DNA of 64,000 bases from Tritrichomonas foetus. Its lineage: Eukaryota > Parabasalia > Tritrichomonadida > Tritrichomonadidae. Where the stretch lies: contig MLAK01001060.1 of assembly GCA_001839685.1 (NCBI GenBank), forward strand, positions 54,194-118,193, given 5' to 3'. A program made the translations under genes and the position numbers. This document shows positions 49,075-57,741 of the stretch, one piece after another. Within the stretch, counting starts at the first letter, position 1; each line of letters begins with the position of its first letter. A model generated the notes under the pieces. It worked only from the letters and a program-made list of their open reading frames with translations. It was not told where the DNA came from and ran no database searches.

Positions 49075-49371
49075 ATTCGAGAAAGGGGCTTTATTTTCTA
49101 TATTGTGAGTAAAATATAAATCAATACGATATTTTGAAATCTTTTTTGATGTTTTTGAAATTTTGGGTGATTTTCCAGATAATTATTATGGTTTTATTAT
49201 TTTCACTAGCGAGAAGGATCATCTTCATCTATGAATTACTCTCTGAATTGGCCATTCAGTCTAGACTTTATAAGCGTAAAATGGAATAAATGATTGTGAT
49301 TTTGTTAAAGAAAGAAATAATGAAAAGCAGTTTTTCACTTTCAATATTTTTTATGAATAGTGAAATTCCTT

Positions 49372-49405
49372 TTCAGATCTTTCGATCGAAGATGAAAGAT
49401 CTGAA
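49372..49405. repeat. Perfect 12-bp inverted repeat (stem-loop)
   Basis: TTCAGATCTTTC (49372-49383) and GAAAGATCTGAA (49394-49405) are exact reverse complements around a 10-base loop. It lies between two converging 3' ends. It could be a transcript 3'-end structure or a remnant of a terminal repeat; function is unknown. Confidence 0.85.
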
Positions 49406-49434
49406 TGTAGGGCAAGTGATCATATTGGTTCATA

Positions 49435-49506
49435 ATACTACAATAATACCACATTAATACTTCAATAATACCACAGTAATAGTGCAATAATAGTACAATA
49501 ATAGTG
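49435..49506. repeat. Short AT-rich tandem repeat (AATAATA(C/G) core)
   Basis: About six imperfect copies of an 11-13 base unit with core CAATAATACCA or CAATAATAGTA. It lies just 3' of the UCH gene. Confidence 0.7.
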
Positions 49507-49550
49507 AAAAAAGAAAAAAGGAAAAAACAAGAAAAATGGTGTAGCACAGT

Positions 49551-50231
49551 TTATGCATTTCCGCAGAGGGCGACAGCAGAAATCCTCATTGGGTCGTCGA
49601 TGTTTGGAATAAAGTCTCTGTTCAATACTGCGACGGCAGCTTCAAGGAGGCTTTCTGCTGGACCGTGACAGATTGGCTGTGGTTTTCTTCCATCAAGCTC
49701 CCAAAGTTTTCCATCATGCTTCACGAATGCAATAAAATGGTTTGTTGATGAATCTTCTGTGACTGGTGTATCATCTTCGACTGCAGCATCTTCGTGGAGT
49801 TCCTGAATTTCATCATTACCTTCTATATATTCTGCTCGTTGTTCAGGCGTCATTTCTTTGGATTTAGAAATGAATTTCGATATCCACGAATCTGGAATGA
49901 TATTGAAGCGCTCTTGGTTATTGAGTATGCTGTGAATGACTGCTATTGTTCCGCATGCATTTGGAACAGTTTGGAGTGTAAACCAAGGGACTGACCCAGA
50001 TAATTTGATTTCTTCCGAATGTCTCTGTTCGAGCGGTCCGTCGTCTCCACCAACTGGATAAAGGAATATGACGGAATATACTGGGCGTGGAACCATTTGG
50101 AGCATTTCTTCATCGAACGAAAAAATTTCATTGAATGAAAAAGTTTCTGGATCGAGGCCAATACGAATGCAGTATTCTGTGAGACTCTCTGGGTCATTAG
50201 AGAGGGGTGTGAGATCGCCGTCGTCTGACAT
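49551..50231 (-). CDS. Ubiquitin C-terminal hydrolase, UCH family (peptidase C12)
   Basis: The 226-residue product matches UCHL1/UCHL3-type deubiquitinases, thiol hydrolases that remove small adducts from the ubiquitin C-terminus. The catalytic set is complete: Gln87 (oxyanion) and Cys93 in LQTVPNACGT, His165 in NHFIAF, and Asp180 in ELDGRK. The crossover loop (about 140-163) is acidic. The length equals UCHL3 (230), and no C-terminal extension of the UCHL5/BAP1 kind is present. The start is supported by an initiator only 4 bases upstream. It is convergent with the kinase gene. Confidence 0.94.
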   Translation of the reverse strand: MSDDGDLTPLSNDPESLTEYCIRIGLDPETFSFNEIFSFDEEMLQMVPRPVYSVIFLYPVGGDDGPLEQRHSEEIKLSGSVPWFTLQTVPNACGTIAVIHSILNNQERFNIIPDSWISKFISKSKEMTPEQRAEYIEGNDEIQELHEDAAVEDDTPVTEDSSTNHFIAFVKHDGKLWELDGRKPQPICHGPAESLLEAAVAVLNRDFIPNIDDPMRISAVALCGNA

Positions 50232-50237
50232 TAGTGA
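50232..50237 (-). promoter_or_regulatory. Initiator-like element TCACTA abutting the UCH start
   Basis: A minus-strand TCAYWW match directly next to the ATG, giving a predicted leader of only 4 bases. Confidence 0.5.
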
Positions 50238-50939
50238 TTATAAAAACTATGACAAACAGGTCAATCCTAAATTGACCATTTGCGATTTTGAATAGTTTAC
50301 AAAACATCAAACGCATCAAACATTTTTCTTCACTAAGAATAAACTTTTTCAGTATTTTTAGACGCCATATTCTGTCCTTTAAGAAAAAAAGCATTTTGGG
50401 TGCACCAAATGAGATATGTTTTGTCAAGACCACTTCATTAATGCAAATGTATCTATAATGGATTCCGACACATATAGTTTAACCTAAAAAGACAAATGGA
50501 AGTGAATAGCAACCTTAGATCATTTAGGTAGTGATAATAATAATGAATGAGAAATCAATAATGTTTTTATCTATTACCCAAAAATTTCATTATTCCAAGT
50601 TTTACAAGGATGCATGAAATTCACCAAATAGAAATGTTGAATTCTCTAAAAATAAGAATCAATGATGAAAACTAACGGATGAAAATCGAAAAGAAGCGGA
50701 ATTTTCGAAATTATTTAATATTGTTTCCAGGATGGAATGAGTTTTTTTTCCTATGATAATAAATAATGATTCACTCTAACTATATGAAAAAAAATTATTA
50801 AAATCATTGAAGATGAAAATTATTTACTGAGTCCTAATGCATTTTTGTGATTGGTAGATCAGTAATAAAAAGAAACTTAACTTAATTTAGAGTGAATCAC
50901 TATGAAATAAAACTAATAACTTTATGCATATTGAAAAGA
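50238..50939. other. Spacer upstream of the UCH gene
   Basis: About 700 bases of AT-rich sequence. No gene is supported. The right part grades into the 21-bp degenerate array. Confidence 0.45.
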
Positions 50940-52440
50940 AACCACATAAATATTTAAATAACTGTAGAAATAATGAGTGAAACACTTTAAAAAGCTAATG
51001 AAACAATATGAATGCGAATATTCAACTAGAATAATAAAAATCAAGACTTCATGAAACAACAAAAGGCTTCATCTATTTACAAAAAACCATATTAATAAAT
51101 GATATAATTGTATAAATAAAGTAAAAAAACTTTGATAAAGATAAAGATACTTCATTAAATTTGATGAAAACTATCTGAATTTAGAAAATAACACTTTGAG
51201 AGTCGGGGAAAACCTCAAAAATATCAGGAGAACTAGATAAATTGTCAAAAAACTCTATTAATTAAAAAGATACTTGATAAACAAAACAAAAAGCTCTATA
51301 ACCAAATGAACAAACTCTAGAAGAATAGATTTTGACCATATAAGAAAGTGTTCAAACTTCAAAATAAAATTGGGTATAAAAACTCGATAAGCATAAAATA
51401 AACCTTATTAATACCGAGCAAAACTTTTTTAAATATGAAGAAACCCACTAAACAGATGTTTTCGACTTCATGAAAGCGAAGAAAAACTCCAATAATCAAC
51501 AGAAAACATTATAAATACTTGATCAAATTCCAAGAATTTCGAAAAAACTCCAAAAGATTCGAAATAAAGCTCCAAAAAATATTACCAAACTCTAATAAAA
51601 ACCAAAAAACAAAATACATAACAAAAAAAACTCCAAAAGATATATTAAAACTCCAATAATAATGAAAACAACTCTAAAACTATTAAAGAAACATGATATG
51701 AAACAAATAATAACATGATCAAAAGAAACAAAGTAACATGGTAAAAAGAAAAAATAACATGATCAAAAGAAAAAATAACTGGATTAAGATTCAAAAAAAC
51801 AAAAATAAAATTAAAATAACTTCATTCATCATAATAAAAACACCAAAACAGCCAAACTAAACTCTAATAAAGAAAAAATGGCTTATAAATTAATGATAAA
51901 ACCCATATTAATGATAATAAAAACTGCAAAAATAGTGTAAATAACTTGATGAAGAAAAACAAAACTCTTTTAATAAATGAATAAACTCTGTAATTAAACA
52001 AATAAACTTCATTAAAATTAAGTAAACATCAAAATAAATGAAATTAATGAGCAATATATAAATTAAAAAAAACTCTGATAGACCGAATGTAAACTTTAAA
52101 AAAATAAATGCCAACTTCAAAAATAAAGCAGCAAACTTCTTAAGATATGAAAACAACTTTGAAAGAAAGATTAAAAACTATGTCAGAAATAAAATGAACA
52201 ATATAAAAATCTTAAATAAATTCCATTAAAATTGAACAAAACTAGAAAAATGATTAGTAAACTTCATAAATTCTAGTCGAATTTCATAAAATATCAAACC
52301 AAACACTAATAAAATTAATTTAAACAAGATGAGAAATGAAAAAACTTTGTAAGACAATGTTTTCAAACAGCATAAAAATAGAAGAAAACTGCATACATCC
52401 AAAAAAGAACTATATTAATAAGAAATCAAACCATATTAAA
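50940..52440 (+). repeat. Long degenerate tandem array, period about 21 bp, A-rich plus strand
   Basis: Across about 1.5 kb, blocks that begin AAACTC, AAACTT or AACATG recur every 19-23 bases. Loose consensus: AAACTCCAATAATNAANAA. About 65-70 units are present. The most alike are at 51530-51670 (AAACTCCAAAAG... and AAACTCCAATAAT...) and 51700-51780 (AACATGATCAAAAGAAA...). The plus strand is strongly enriched in A over T. The right end overlaps the last codons of the BTB-like gene at 52410. No protein, spacer or RNA structure is evident. Confidence 0.75.
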
Positions 52441-53291
52441 AAAGAAATAACTTTATTATATTCTTCATGTTTTTGAGAAATTTCAAGATTTTTTTGAGTT
52501 AGTTCTTTGATGCTTTGCTTTAGTTTTAAAACATATTCAAATGGAAATTGAACAAGCGAAGAATCACATGAATTTTTAGAGTCATGTGTTTTAGAGAGAT
52601 TATCCAAAAGCATTGTTTCATGAATTTCATCGAGTTCTGCAATATTTATAAAAATTAACAATTTTGATCTTTCAGCAAATGATTCATTTATGTATTCACA
52701 AAGTGAGTTAATCGGAAATGTAAGTGATTTATCAACGCATTGACATAAAATTTCCATAATTATATCAATTGGAAGTTGTTTGAATTCATTATTATCAAAA
52801 CATTGATCAATTCGATGACATAATAAATTTTCAAGATGAGAAATATCTGTTAGATCATCATGTTTTGAAAGTTGTAAAGAAATGGTAGAAATGTCATTCA
52901 ATTTCTCTTTTTCAAATTCAACAAGTATTTGAGTAAGTCTATCTGTTCTCCATTTTCGAGAAAGTTTATATAAATGAAAATAATGATTAAATGTGATTTC
53001 AAAGTCTTCTTCTTGGTTTGCTTTAATAAATTCTTCAAGTGCGCCAATGGGTAAATCCTTTTCTTCCTCAGTCAAGTTTATTGTTAATCCAAATCGATAA
53101 GGAAACTCTTCTCGCAATTTTTCAGAAAATTGTGCAAATTTGAAATAGTTGAATTTCTTTTTATATGCACCCAAAACAAAATAACAATCTTTTTGTAATT
53201 CATCACTCTTGGCTTGGATTTTATACTTTCCACTCGAGGTATTCATATTTAACTTTGGAGAAAAATTGTGAAAAAAAATTGAACCACTCAT
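52410..53291 (-). CDS. Shortened BTB-like/coiled-coil family protein, C-terminus lost
   Basis: From the ATG at 53291 the product has about 293 residues (the frame opens six codons earlier with a TTG). The N-terminal half resembles the BTB-like part of the two F5/8 type C proteins here: a CYFVLGAYKKKFNYFKFAQFS segment, then NFDYFHLY-like and WRTDRL helices. A BACK-like part and a coiled coil follow (LKQSIKELTQKNLEISQKHEE). Where the F5/8 type C domain should begin, the protein instead ends after about 15 hydrophobic residues (ISFLIWFDFLLI) encoded by the flanking 21-bp array. This suggests the gene's end was replaced. It may still be expressed, or be a pseudogene. Confidence 0.6.
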   Translation of the reverse strand: MSGSIFFHNFSPKLNMNTSSGKYKIQAKSDELQKDCYFVLGAYKKKFNYFKFAQFSEKLREEFPYRFGLTINLTEEEKDLPIGALEEFIKANQEEDFEITFNHYFHLYKLSRKWRTDRLTQILVEFEKEKLNDISTISLQLSKHDDLTDISHLENLLCHRIDQCFDNNEFKQLPIDIIMEILCQCVDKSLTFPINSLCEYINESFAERSKLLIFINIAELDEIHETMLLDNLSKTHDSKNSCDSSLVQFPFEYVLKLKQSIKELTQKNLEISQKHEEYNKVISFLIWFDFLLI

Positions 53292-53514
53292 TTTTTGAGA
53301 ACATCTCAAAGCAAAATTTTGAAGAAACTTCTTTTATCAATATCCTCATACAAAATATATTGTTCTCTTATACTTTTTAAAATATAAATTGCAAATATAT
53401 ATTTTAATATTTATTCCTAATATAGTAAAATAAATCAATATGATGCCATTAATTGCTGTAATAAAAAGACGATATTTTTTTTCAATTTTTATTTGGCTGT
53501 TTTTATCAGAAAAT

Positions 53515-53520
53515 TCATAA
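53515..53520 (+). promoter_or_regulatory. Initiator-like element TCATAA
   Basis: It matches TCAYWW, with the presumed +1 A at 53517, 6 bases before the methyltransferase ATG. Confidence 0.5.
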
Positions 53521-53522
53521 AA

Positions 53523-54224
53523 ATGAAGCAAAGGATAATAAAACTTGATTTGTCGAAAATAAACGAAGAAGAAGAAGAACCTCCGGATTTCGAAGAGAAC
53601 GATGGAAACGATACTATAGCCGATAAAGATTCTGCCATGTATCCTGATTATGGGTCGGCAGATTTTTGGGATAAAAGATACAAAATCGAGTTTCTTCCTT
53701 TCGACTGGTACATGCCATGGAAAGAATTACAGCCAGTTATACAGCCATACATACCCGCGCAGAAAGAGAAATCGCTCGTGATTGGTTGCGGAAATTCGAC
53801 AATGTCATTTGATTTGAAAAACTCTGGCTTTCCCGAAGTCATAAGTATAGATATATCTCCTGCTGTTATTGAGAAAATGAAAAGGAAGCACCCTGACCTC
53901 CAGTGGCTCATAATGGATGTTGCTGATTTGAAATTTGATGAGAATTATTTTGACATCATTTTTGACAAAGGCACAATTGATGCAATAACATGCTCAGATG
54001 ATGCAAAAACACTCGTCAAGAAATCATCTCAGGAGTGCTTTAGAGTTCTGAAGCCAAATGGAATAATGTTCATGGTAACTTATGAAAAGCCAAATGTACG
54101 CCTTTCTTTAATGAAGCGGACAAAAGTGCCATGGAAAGTACTCACTCCCCTCTTCCTTCCAACTAATTATAAAGGAACAAATGATATGGGAACATACGTA
54201 TATATGTTTCAAAAAATTGTGTGA
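53523..54224 (+). CDS. Class I SAM methyltransferase, EEF1AKMT4/METTL13-like
   Basis: From the ATG at 53523 the product has 233 residues. The frame also opens with a TTG at 53493, which is unlikely to be used. After an acidic start comes YGSADFWDKRY and FDWYMPW, typical of the EEF1A lysine methyltransferase branch. The SAM-binding motif I is LVIGCGNSTMS (about 85-95). Next come VISIDISPAVIEKM (motif II, acidic residue) and IIFDKGTIDAI (the DKGTLDA signature). The target in relatives is elongation factor 1A, often a lysine; the substrate here is inferred. A clean initiator lies 6 bases upstream. Confidence 0.88.
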   Translation: MKQRIIKLDLSKINEEEEEPPDFEENDGNDTIADKDSAMYPDYGSADFWDKRYKIEFLPFDWYMPWKELQPVIQPYIPAQKEKSLVIGCGNSTMSFDLKNSGFPEVISIDISPAVIEKMKRKHPDLQWLIMDVADLKFDENYFDIIFDKGTIDAITCSDDAKTLVKKSSQECFRVLKPNGIMFMVTYEKPNVRLSLMKRTKVPWKVLTPLFLPTNYKGTNDMGTYVYMFQKIV

Positions 54225-54616
54225 AATAAAACTTTTAGATGATAATCAATCTTTATTATTTTGTTTGGCTTATTTGTTTGATGTTTTCTTTTTGTGTTTG
54301 ATGTTTTCTTTTTGTGTTTGATGTTTTACTTTTGTGTTTGATGTTTTACTTTTGTGTTTGATGTTTTCTTTTTGTGTTTGATGTTTTCTTTTTGTGTTTG
54401 ATGTTTTACTTTTGTGTTTGATGTTTTCTTTTTGTGTTGAATTAATTCTGAAATATTAATTATTTTGTACTTAACAATCATTAATTCTAGTTTTTGTGAA
54501 CATGCTTTCATCTATTAAACTTAATCACAAAAGAGAACAATAATAAGAATAAAAAATCACTAAAATTTATTAAGAACGCTTATTTTTATTTCAAACAATA
54601 AATAACAATTATGTTT
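54225..54616. other. Spacer between convergent genes containing a 20-bp array
   Basis: This 392-base gap separates the methyltransferase and coiled-coil gene 3' ends. The 20-bp array (54281-54438) occupies its left half. The rest is AT-rich with no gene. Confidence 0.6.
54281..54438 (+). repeat. Minisatellite, eight copies of a 20-bp unit
   Basis: Eight head-to-tail copies start at 54281 and repeat every 20 bases. Consensus: ATGTTTTCTTTTTGTGTTTG. Two variants differ at two bases (TTTTCTT or TTTTACT) and occur in the order A A B B A A B A. The last copy is truncated by two bases. The reverse strand stays open, coding an artificial Lys/Thr/Asn/His-rich peptide. Confidence 0.95.
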
Positions 54617-57235
54617 CTATTCTAGAGACATTAGTATCGATTGAATAGTTTGTTTCTGAAGTTTCTGTTTTTCGATTCTTTCTTGTTTCATTTGATCTAT
54701 CTTCCTTTGTCTTTCTTCTATTTTCATAAGTTTTAATTTCCTTTCAAGCTCCAATTTTTGGGCATTTGTTTCTCTTTGTTTTTCCATTAATTTCTGTTTC
54801 ATCCAAATTTCCGCATTCCTTTTAGCTAGATCTTTCTCACGTTTTTTCATTAATTCTGATTTCCTTTTATCAGCAGCATCTTCCTTTTCAAGAACATGTT
54901 GAACTAATGCATTTCTTTGTTTATCAATTTTATCACGTTTTGACATAACTTGTTTTACTTTTTGCATATTTCGAAGGCGGTTTTCGTTAACAGCAACTTC
55001 TCGTTCCTTTTGAATGTTCGAAATTCTTTCTTTTTCTACTTGATCTTGCTGCTTAATTTTTTCTTCTTCCAAAATTTGTAGTTTTTCTTGTTCTTTAGCC
55101 AATTTAATAACTTTCAATCGGCTTTGTATGTCTTTCATTATTCGATCATCATTAGACAACTTTGAATAACGACGATTTGAAGTTGATGAGTGTTGATTTT
55201 TCTTAGATTTATTGATTTTCTTATTTTTTACGATTTTCTTGGCTTGTTTCTTTTTAATTTTCTTTAGTAAAGAGTTTGCTTCAGCTTCTAATTCTTCTTT
55301 TCGTTTTTCTTCTCTTTCAAGGAATGAAGGAATTGGATTCGTCACTTTTTTAACAGGAATTTTAGGTTCTTCAGGTTGAGGAATTTCCTTCTTTTTGTTT
55401 TCAGAAAAGAGACTTTCAGAAACTTGACCATTAAAAACATTTTTAGGTTTCTCGCGGCGACTTTCTTCTTCTTGCTGCTGCTTAATTCTATTTAACATTT
55501 CATTTTCATCAAATAATCGCGAAGAAACATTTGCAGCAACTGGTGGTGGGGGTGGTTTCTTAACAAAAGTTTGAGGAGGTGTATATTGAATTGGTCTTCT
55601 TTGTTTTTCATGAAAAGATAAACTGGAATTTTTTTTAGATTCATTTTGGGAATCATTTTTAGGACTGTTTTCGCTGCTGTTGAAGTTTATCAAACGTTTT
55701 TTGTTGAGAGTGTTTTCTGGATTTGATAGGAGAGTTTTTTGAGACTTTTCGTTGTTTTTTTGTTTTGATTTGAACTCATGATCCGAAATTCTGTTGAAAT
55801 TTGAAATTTTTGGTGCTTCAAGAATTTTTGGTGTTGAGATTCTTAATAATTTGGATGAATTTGAATTAGTACTTGAATATAAAATTGTGTCAGGATTATC
55901 AACAAAAGTTTCGGGAAGTTTTGAATGCTTTTTAGTCTCATTTTTCGATACATTTTCATGTTTTTCTTCTTCTTTTTCAGAACCTAAATCTGTTTCAACC
56001 AAAACTTCGGTTGGTTTCAAAAGTTTCTTTGGTATTCTTGTTCCTGCATCTTGTGCAAAATCAACAACATCGTTTGATGGTTCAGGTAATGGTGGAAATT
56101 CAATTACAGCTGGCTTTCTTTTCTCTGAATCTTTGCTTGAATTTTCTGTTTCTTTTGGTGGCTCAGGCAGCGGTGGAAAATCAATAACAACTGGTTTTCG
56201 TTTATTGTCATTTTTTTCTACAATTTTATTTTGATTTTCTGTTATATTGTTGTCGATTTTTGTTTCACCTGGAAGAGGAGGGAATTCAATAACTACCGGC
56301 TTTCTTTTATTTTGATCTTGCTTTGGTGGTTCTTGAGGTGAATTTTGTGATAGATTTAATAATCGATTTGGTTTAGGTTGAAGGCTAACCAACAGACGAT
56401 TTGGCTTTGAAGTTTCTTCTTTTGGTGGATCATTATTAATTTGATTATTTTTACTTTCGTTTTCATCTTTCTTAACAATATTGTTTAAAAGGAATCTTTT
56501 TGGTTTTGAATTATCTTCAGCATTTGTTTTTTCTTCTTGTTTTGGCGAAATAATAGATGAATTTAATAAAAACCTCTGTTGAGGCTGTTTAGCTTCTTTA
56601 GCTTCTTCATCATTGGACGATTCCATTACAAAAGCATCATCTGGTGTCGAATTATTTTGTGAATTTTCATCATCTGCAATTTCAAAAGGATCAAAACTTT
56701 CGCCGTTATCGTCATCTTCATTTTCCTCGATCTCAAAGCTCTGTGGTTGTGGCTCAGGTTTAGAAAATAAACTATTTCCAAGAAGGCGTTTTGGGGCAGG
56801 ATTATTTTTATTAATATTTTCATTTTCTTGAGCAGGAGTGGAATTTTTAAATGTATTTGGGTTTGTCAGGAGTCTGACTGGAGCGCGCTGTGGCTTAGGA
56901 GGACTTTTTGGGGAATTCGAATCTACTTCAAATTGATTATGTTCTGGCATTTCAAAAGGGTCCATATCTGGTTCTTTATATGGAGGTTGTTTATTCAATA
57001 CTGAATTTTTTAAACCAAACGAGAATTTCGAATTGGCATTGTTGTTGTTATTGTTTGAAGCGTTATTATTTCTAAAAATTACACCAGGTGTTTGATTATT
57101 ATTATTATTTGAAATATTGGATTCATTATTTGTTGGCGGCTTTGGGTTTGGCTTCAGTTCTGAAAAAGTTTGTCCTGGTCGGTATGGATGATAATTGTCG
57201 GATCCAGAGCTTTCTGAATCGAATTCGATCAGCAT
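54617..57235 (-). CDS. Long low-complexity and coiled-coil protein with RLL and KRKPVVI repeats
   Basis: The 872-residue product is not a family I recognise. Residues 1-100 are Asn/Pro-rich. From about 115 to 440 two short motifs recur. One is a basic-Leu-Leu element: APVRLLTNP, APKRLLGNSL, QQRFLLNSS, PKRFLLNN, PNRLLVSL and PNRLLNLS. The other is three copies of KRKP(V/A)VI(E/D)FPPLP at about 310-390. After a Ser/Asn-rich middle and a Pro run (PPPPPVAAN), residues about 640-872 form a highly charged Lys/Glu/Gln coiled coil. The pattern suggests a cytoskeletal scaffold with repeated docking motifs; that is inference. Confidence 0.8.
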   Translation of the reverse strand: MLIEFDSESSGSDNYHPYRPGQTFSELKPNPKPPTNNESNISNNNNNQTPGVIFRNNNASNNNNNNANSKFSFGLKNSVLNKQPPYKEPDMDPFEMPEHNQFEVDSNSPKSPPKPQRAPVRLLTNPNTFKNSTPAQENENINKNNPAPKRLLGNSLFSKPEPQPQSFEIEENEDDDNGESFDPFEIADDENSQNNSTPDDAFVMESSNDEEAKEAKQPQQRFLLNSSIISPKQEEKTNAEDNSKPKRFLLNNIVKKDENESKNNQINNDPPKEETSKPNRLLVSLQPKPNRLLNLSQNSPQEPPKQDQNKRKPVVIEFPPLPGETKIDNNITENQNKIVEKNDNKRKPVVIDFPPLPEPPKETENSSKDSEKRKPAVIEFPPLPEPSNDVVDFAQDAGTRIPKKLLKPTEVLVETDLGSEKEEEKHENVSKNETKKHSKLPETFVDNPDTILYSSTNSNSSKLLRISTPKILEAPKISNFNRISDHEFKSKQKNNEKSQKTLLSNPENTLNKKRLINFNSSENSPKNDSQNESKKNSSLSFHEKQRRPIQYTPPQTFVKKPPPPPVAANVSSRLFDENEMLNRIKQQQEEESRREKPKNVFNGQVSESLFSENKKKEIPQPEEPKIPVKKVTNPIPSFLEREEKRKEELEAEANSLLKKIKKKQAKKIVKNKKINKSKKNQHSSTSNRRYSKLSNDDRIMKDIQSRLKVIKLAKEQEKLQILEEEKIKQQDQVEKERISNIQKEREVAVNENRLRNMQKVKQVMSKRDKIDKQRNALVQHVLEKEDAADKRKSELMKKREKDLAKRNAEIWMKQKLMEKQRETNAQKLELERKLKLMKIEERQRKIDQMKQERIEKQKLQKQTIQSILMSLE

Positions 57236-57741
57236 GAAATCTTTTTGATGAAAATTTTGGAAATAAATAAAGTACGTTATTTATTCATTGAATTATCATA
57301 ACTTTTTCATTTGAAATGTTGCTTCAAACTTGATCGTTATTTCGATTCAAAAATGAGACGGCCATTTTGGTTCACAAATATTATTGTATTAGTAATCATT
57401 TTAAATGAAATGACTGAATAATATCAGAATATTTGAGAATTGAGCAAAACTCACTCAATATTATTAACTCGGAAATCTCAATGTTAATTTGGTTTACAAA
57501 TTTACTTTTCAGTTATTGGTATTCTAAATTGTAATTGGTATAAAATAATACGCTTAATTCTACATAAGATGTTTATTAGGCAATATTAAAGCCGAATGAG
57601 ACATATTACTTTTCAATGAAATCCTTGATATTTTCAATACGATTTTTTTCGATGAAAACTTTTTACTTAGATAAATGGTCATATTTGTTTATTTCGATTC
57701 AATTTTTCAACTTATTTTGCAAAGTTCTTCGTCAAACCAAA
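57236..57741. other. Divergent promoter spacer
   Basis: This 506-base AT-rich gap lies between divergent starts of the coiled-coil and BEACH-family genes. An initiator-like TCATAT lies at 57679-57684. The BEACH frame is open back to about 57583, with an earlier ATG at 57616. Confidence 0.5.
57679..57684 (+). promoter_or_regulatory. Initiator-like element TCATAT
   Basis: It matches TCAYWW, with the presumed +1 A at 57681, 61 bases before the ATG at 57742. It supports 57742 as the start over the earlier ATG at 57616, which would lie upstream of the TSS. Confidence 0.35.

Larger units (their letters stand above)
49075..49550. other. Spacer between convergent genes, with hairpin and short repeats
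   Basis: This 476-base gap separates the 3' ends of the kinase and the UCH gene. It holds a 12-bp inverted repeat (49372-49405) and a short AT-rich tandem repeat (49435-49506), each listed separately. No gene is seen. Confidence 0.6.

Noticed and set aside
50197..50433. 78-codon minus-strand frame overlapping the UCH start
   Set aside because: It begins with GTG, overlaps the UCH gene in another frame and has no domain.
51908..52156. 82-codon minus-strand Leu/Phe-rich frame
   Set aside because: It lies wholly inside the 21-bp array and reflects T-rich complementary repeats.
18433..54438. CRISPR-like arrays
   Set aside because: The repeats are contiguous head-to-tail units without unique spacers, and the genome is eukaryotic.
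54326..54511. Lys/Thr/His-rich protein on the reverse strand of the 20-bp array
   Set aside because: It is an artefact of the repeat, with no conserved domain.
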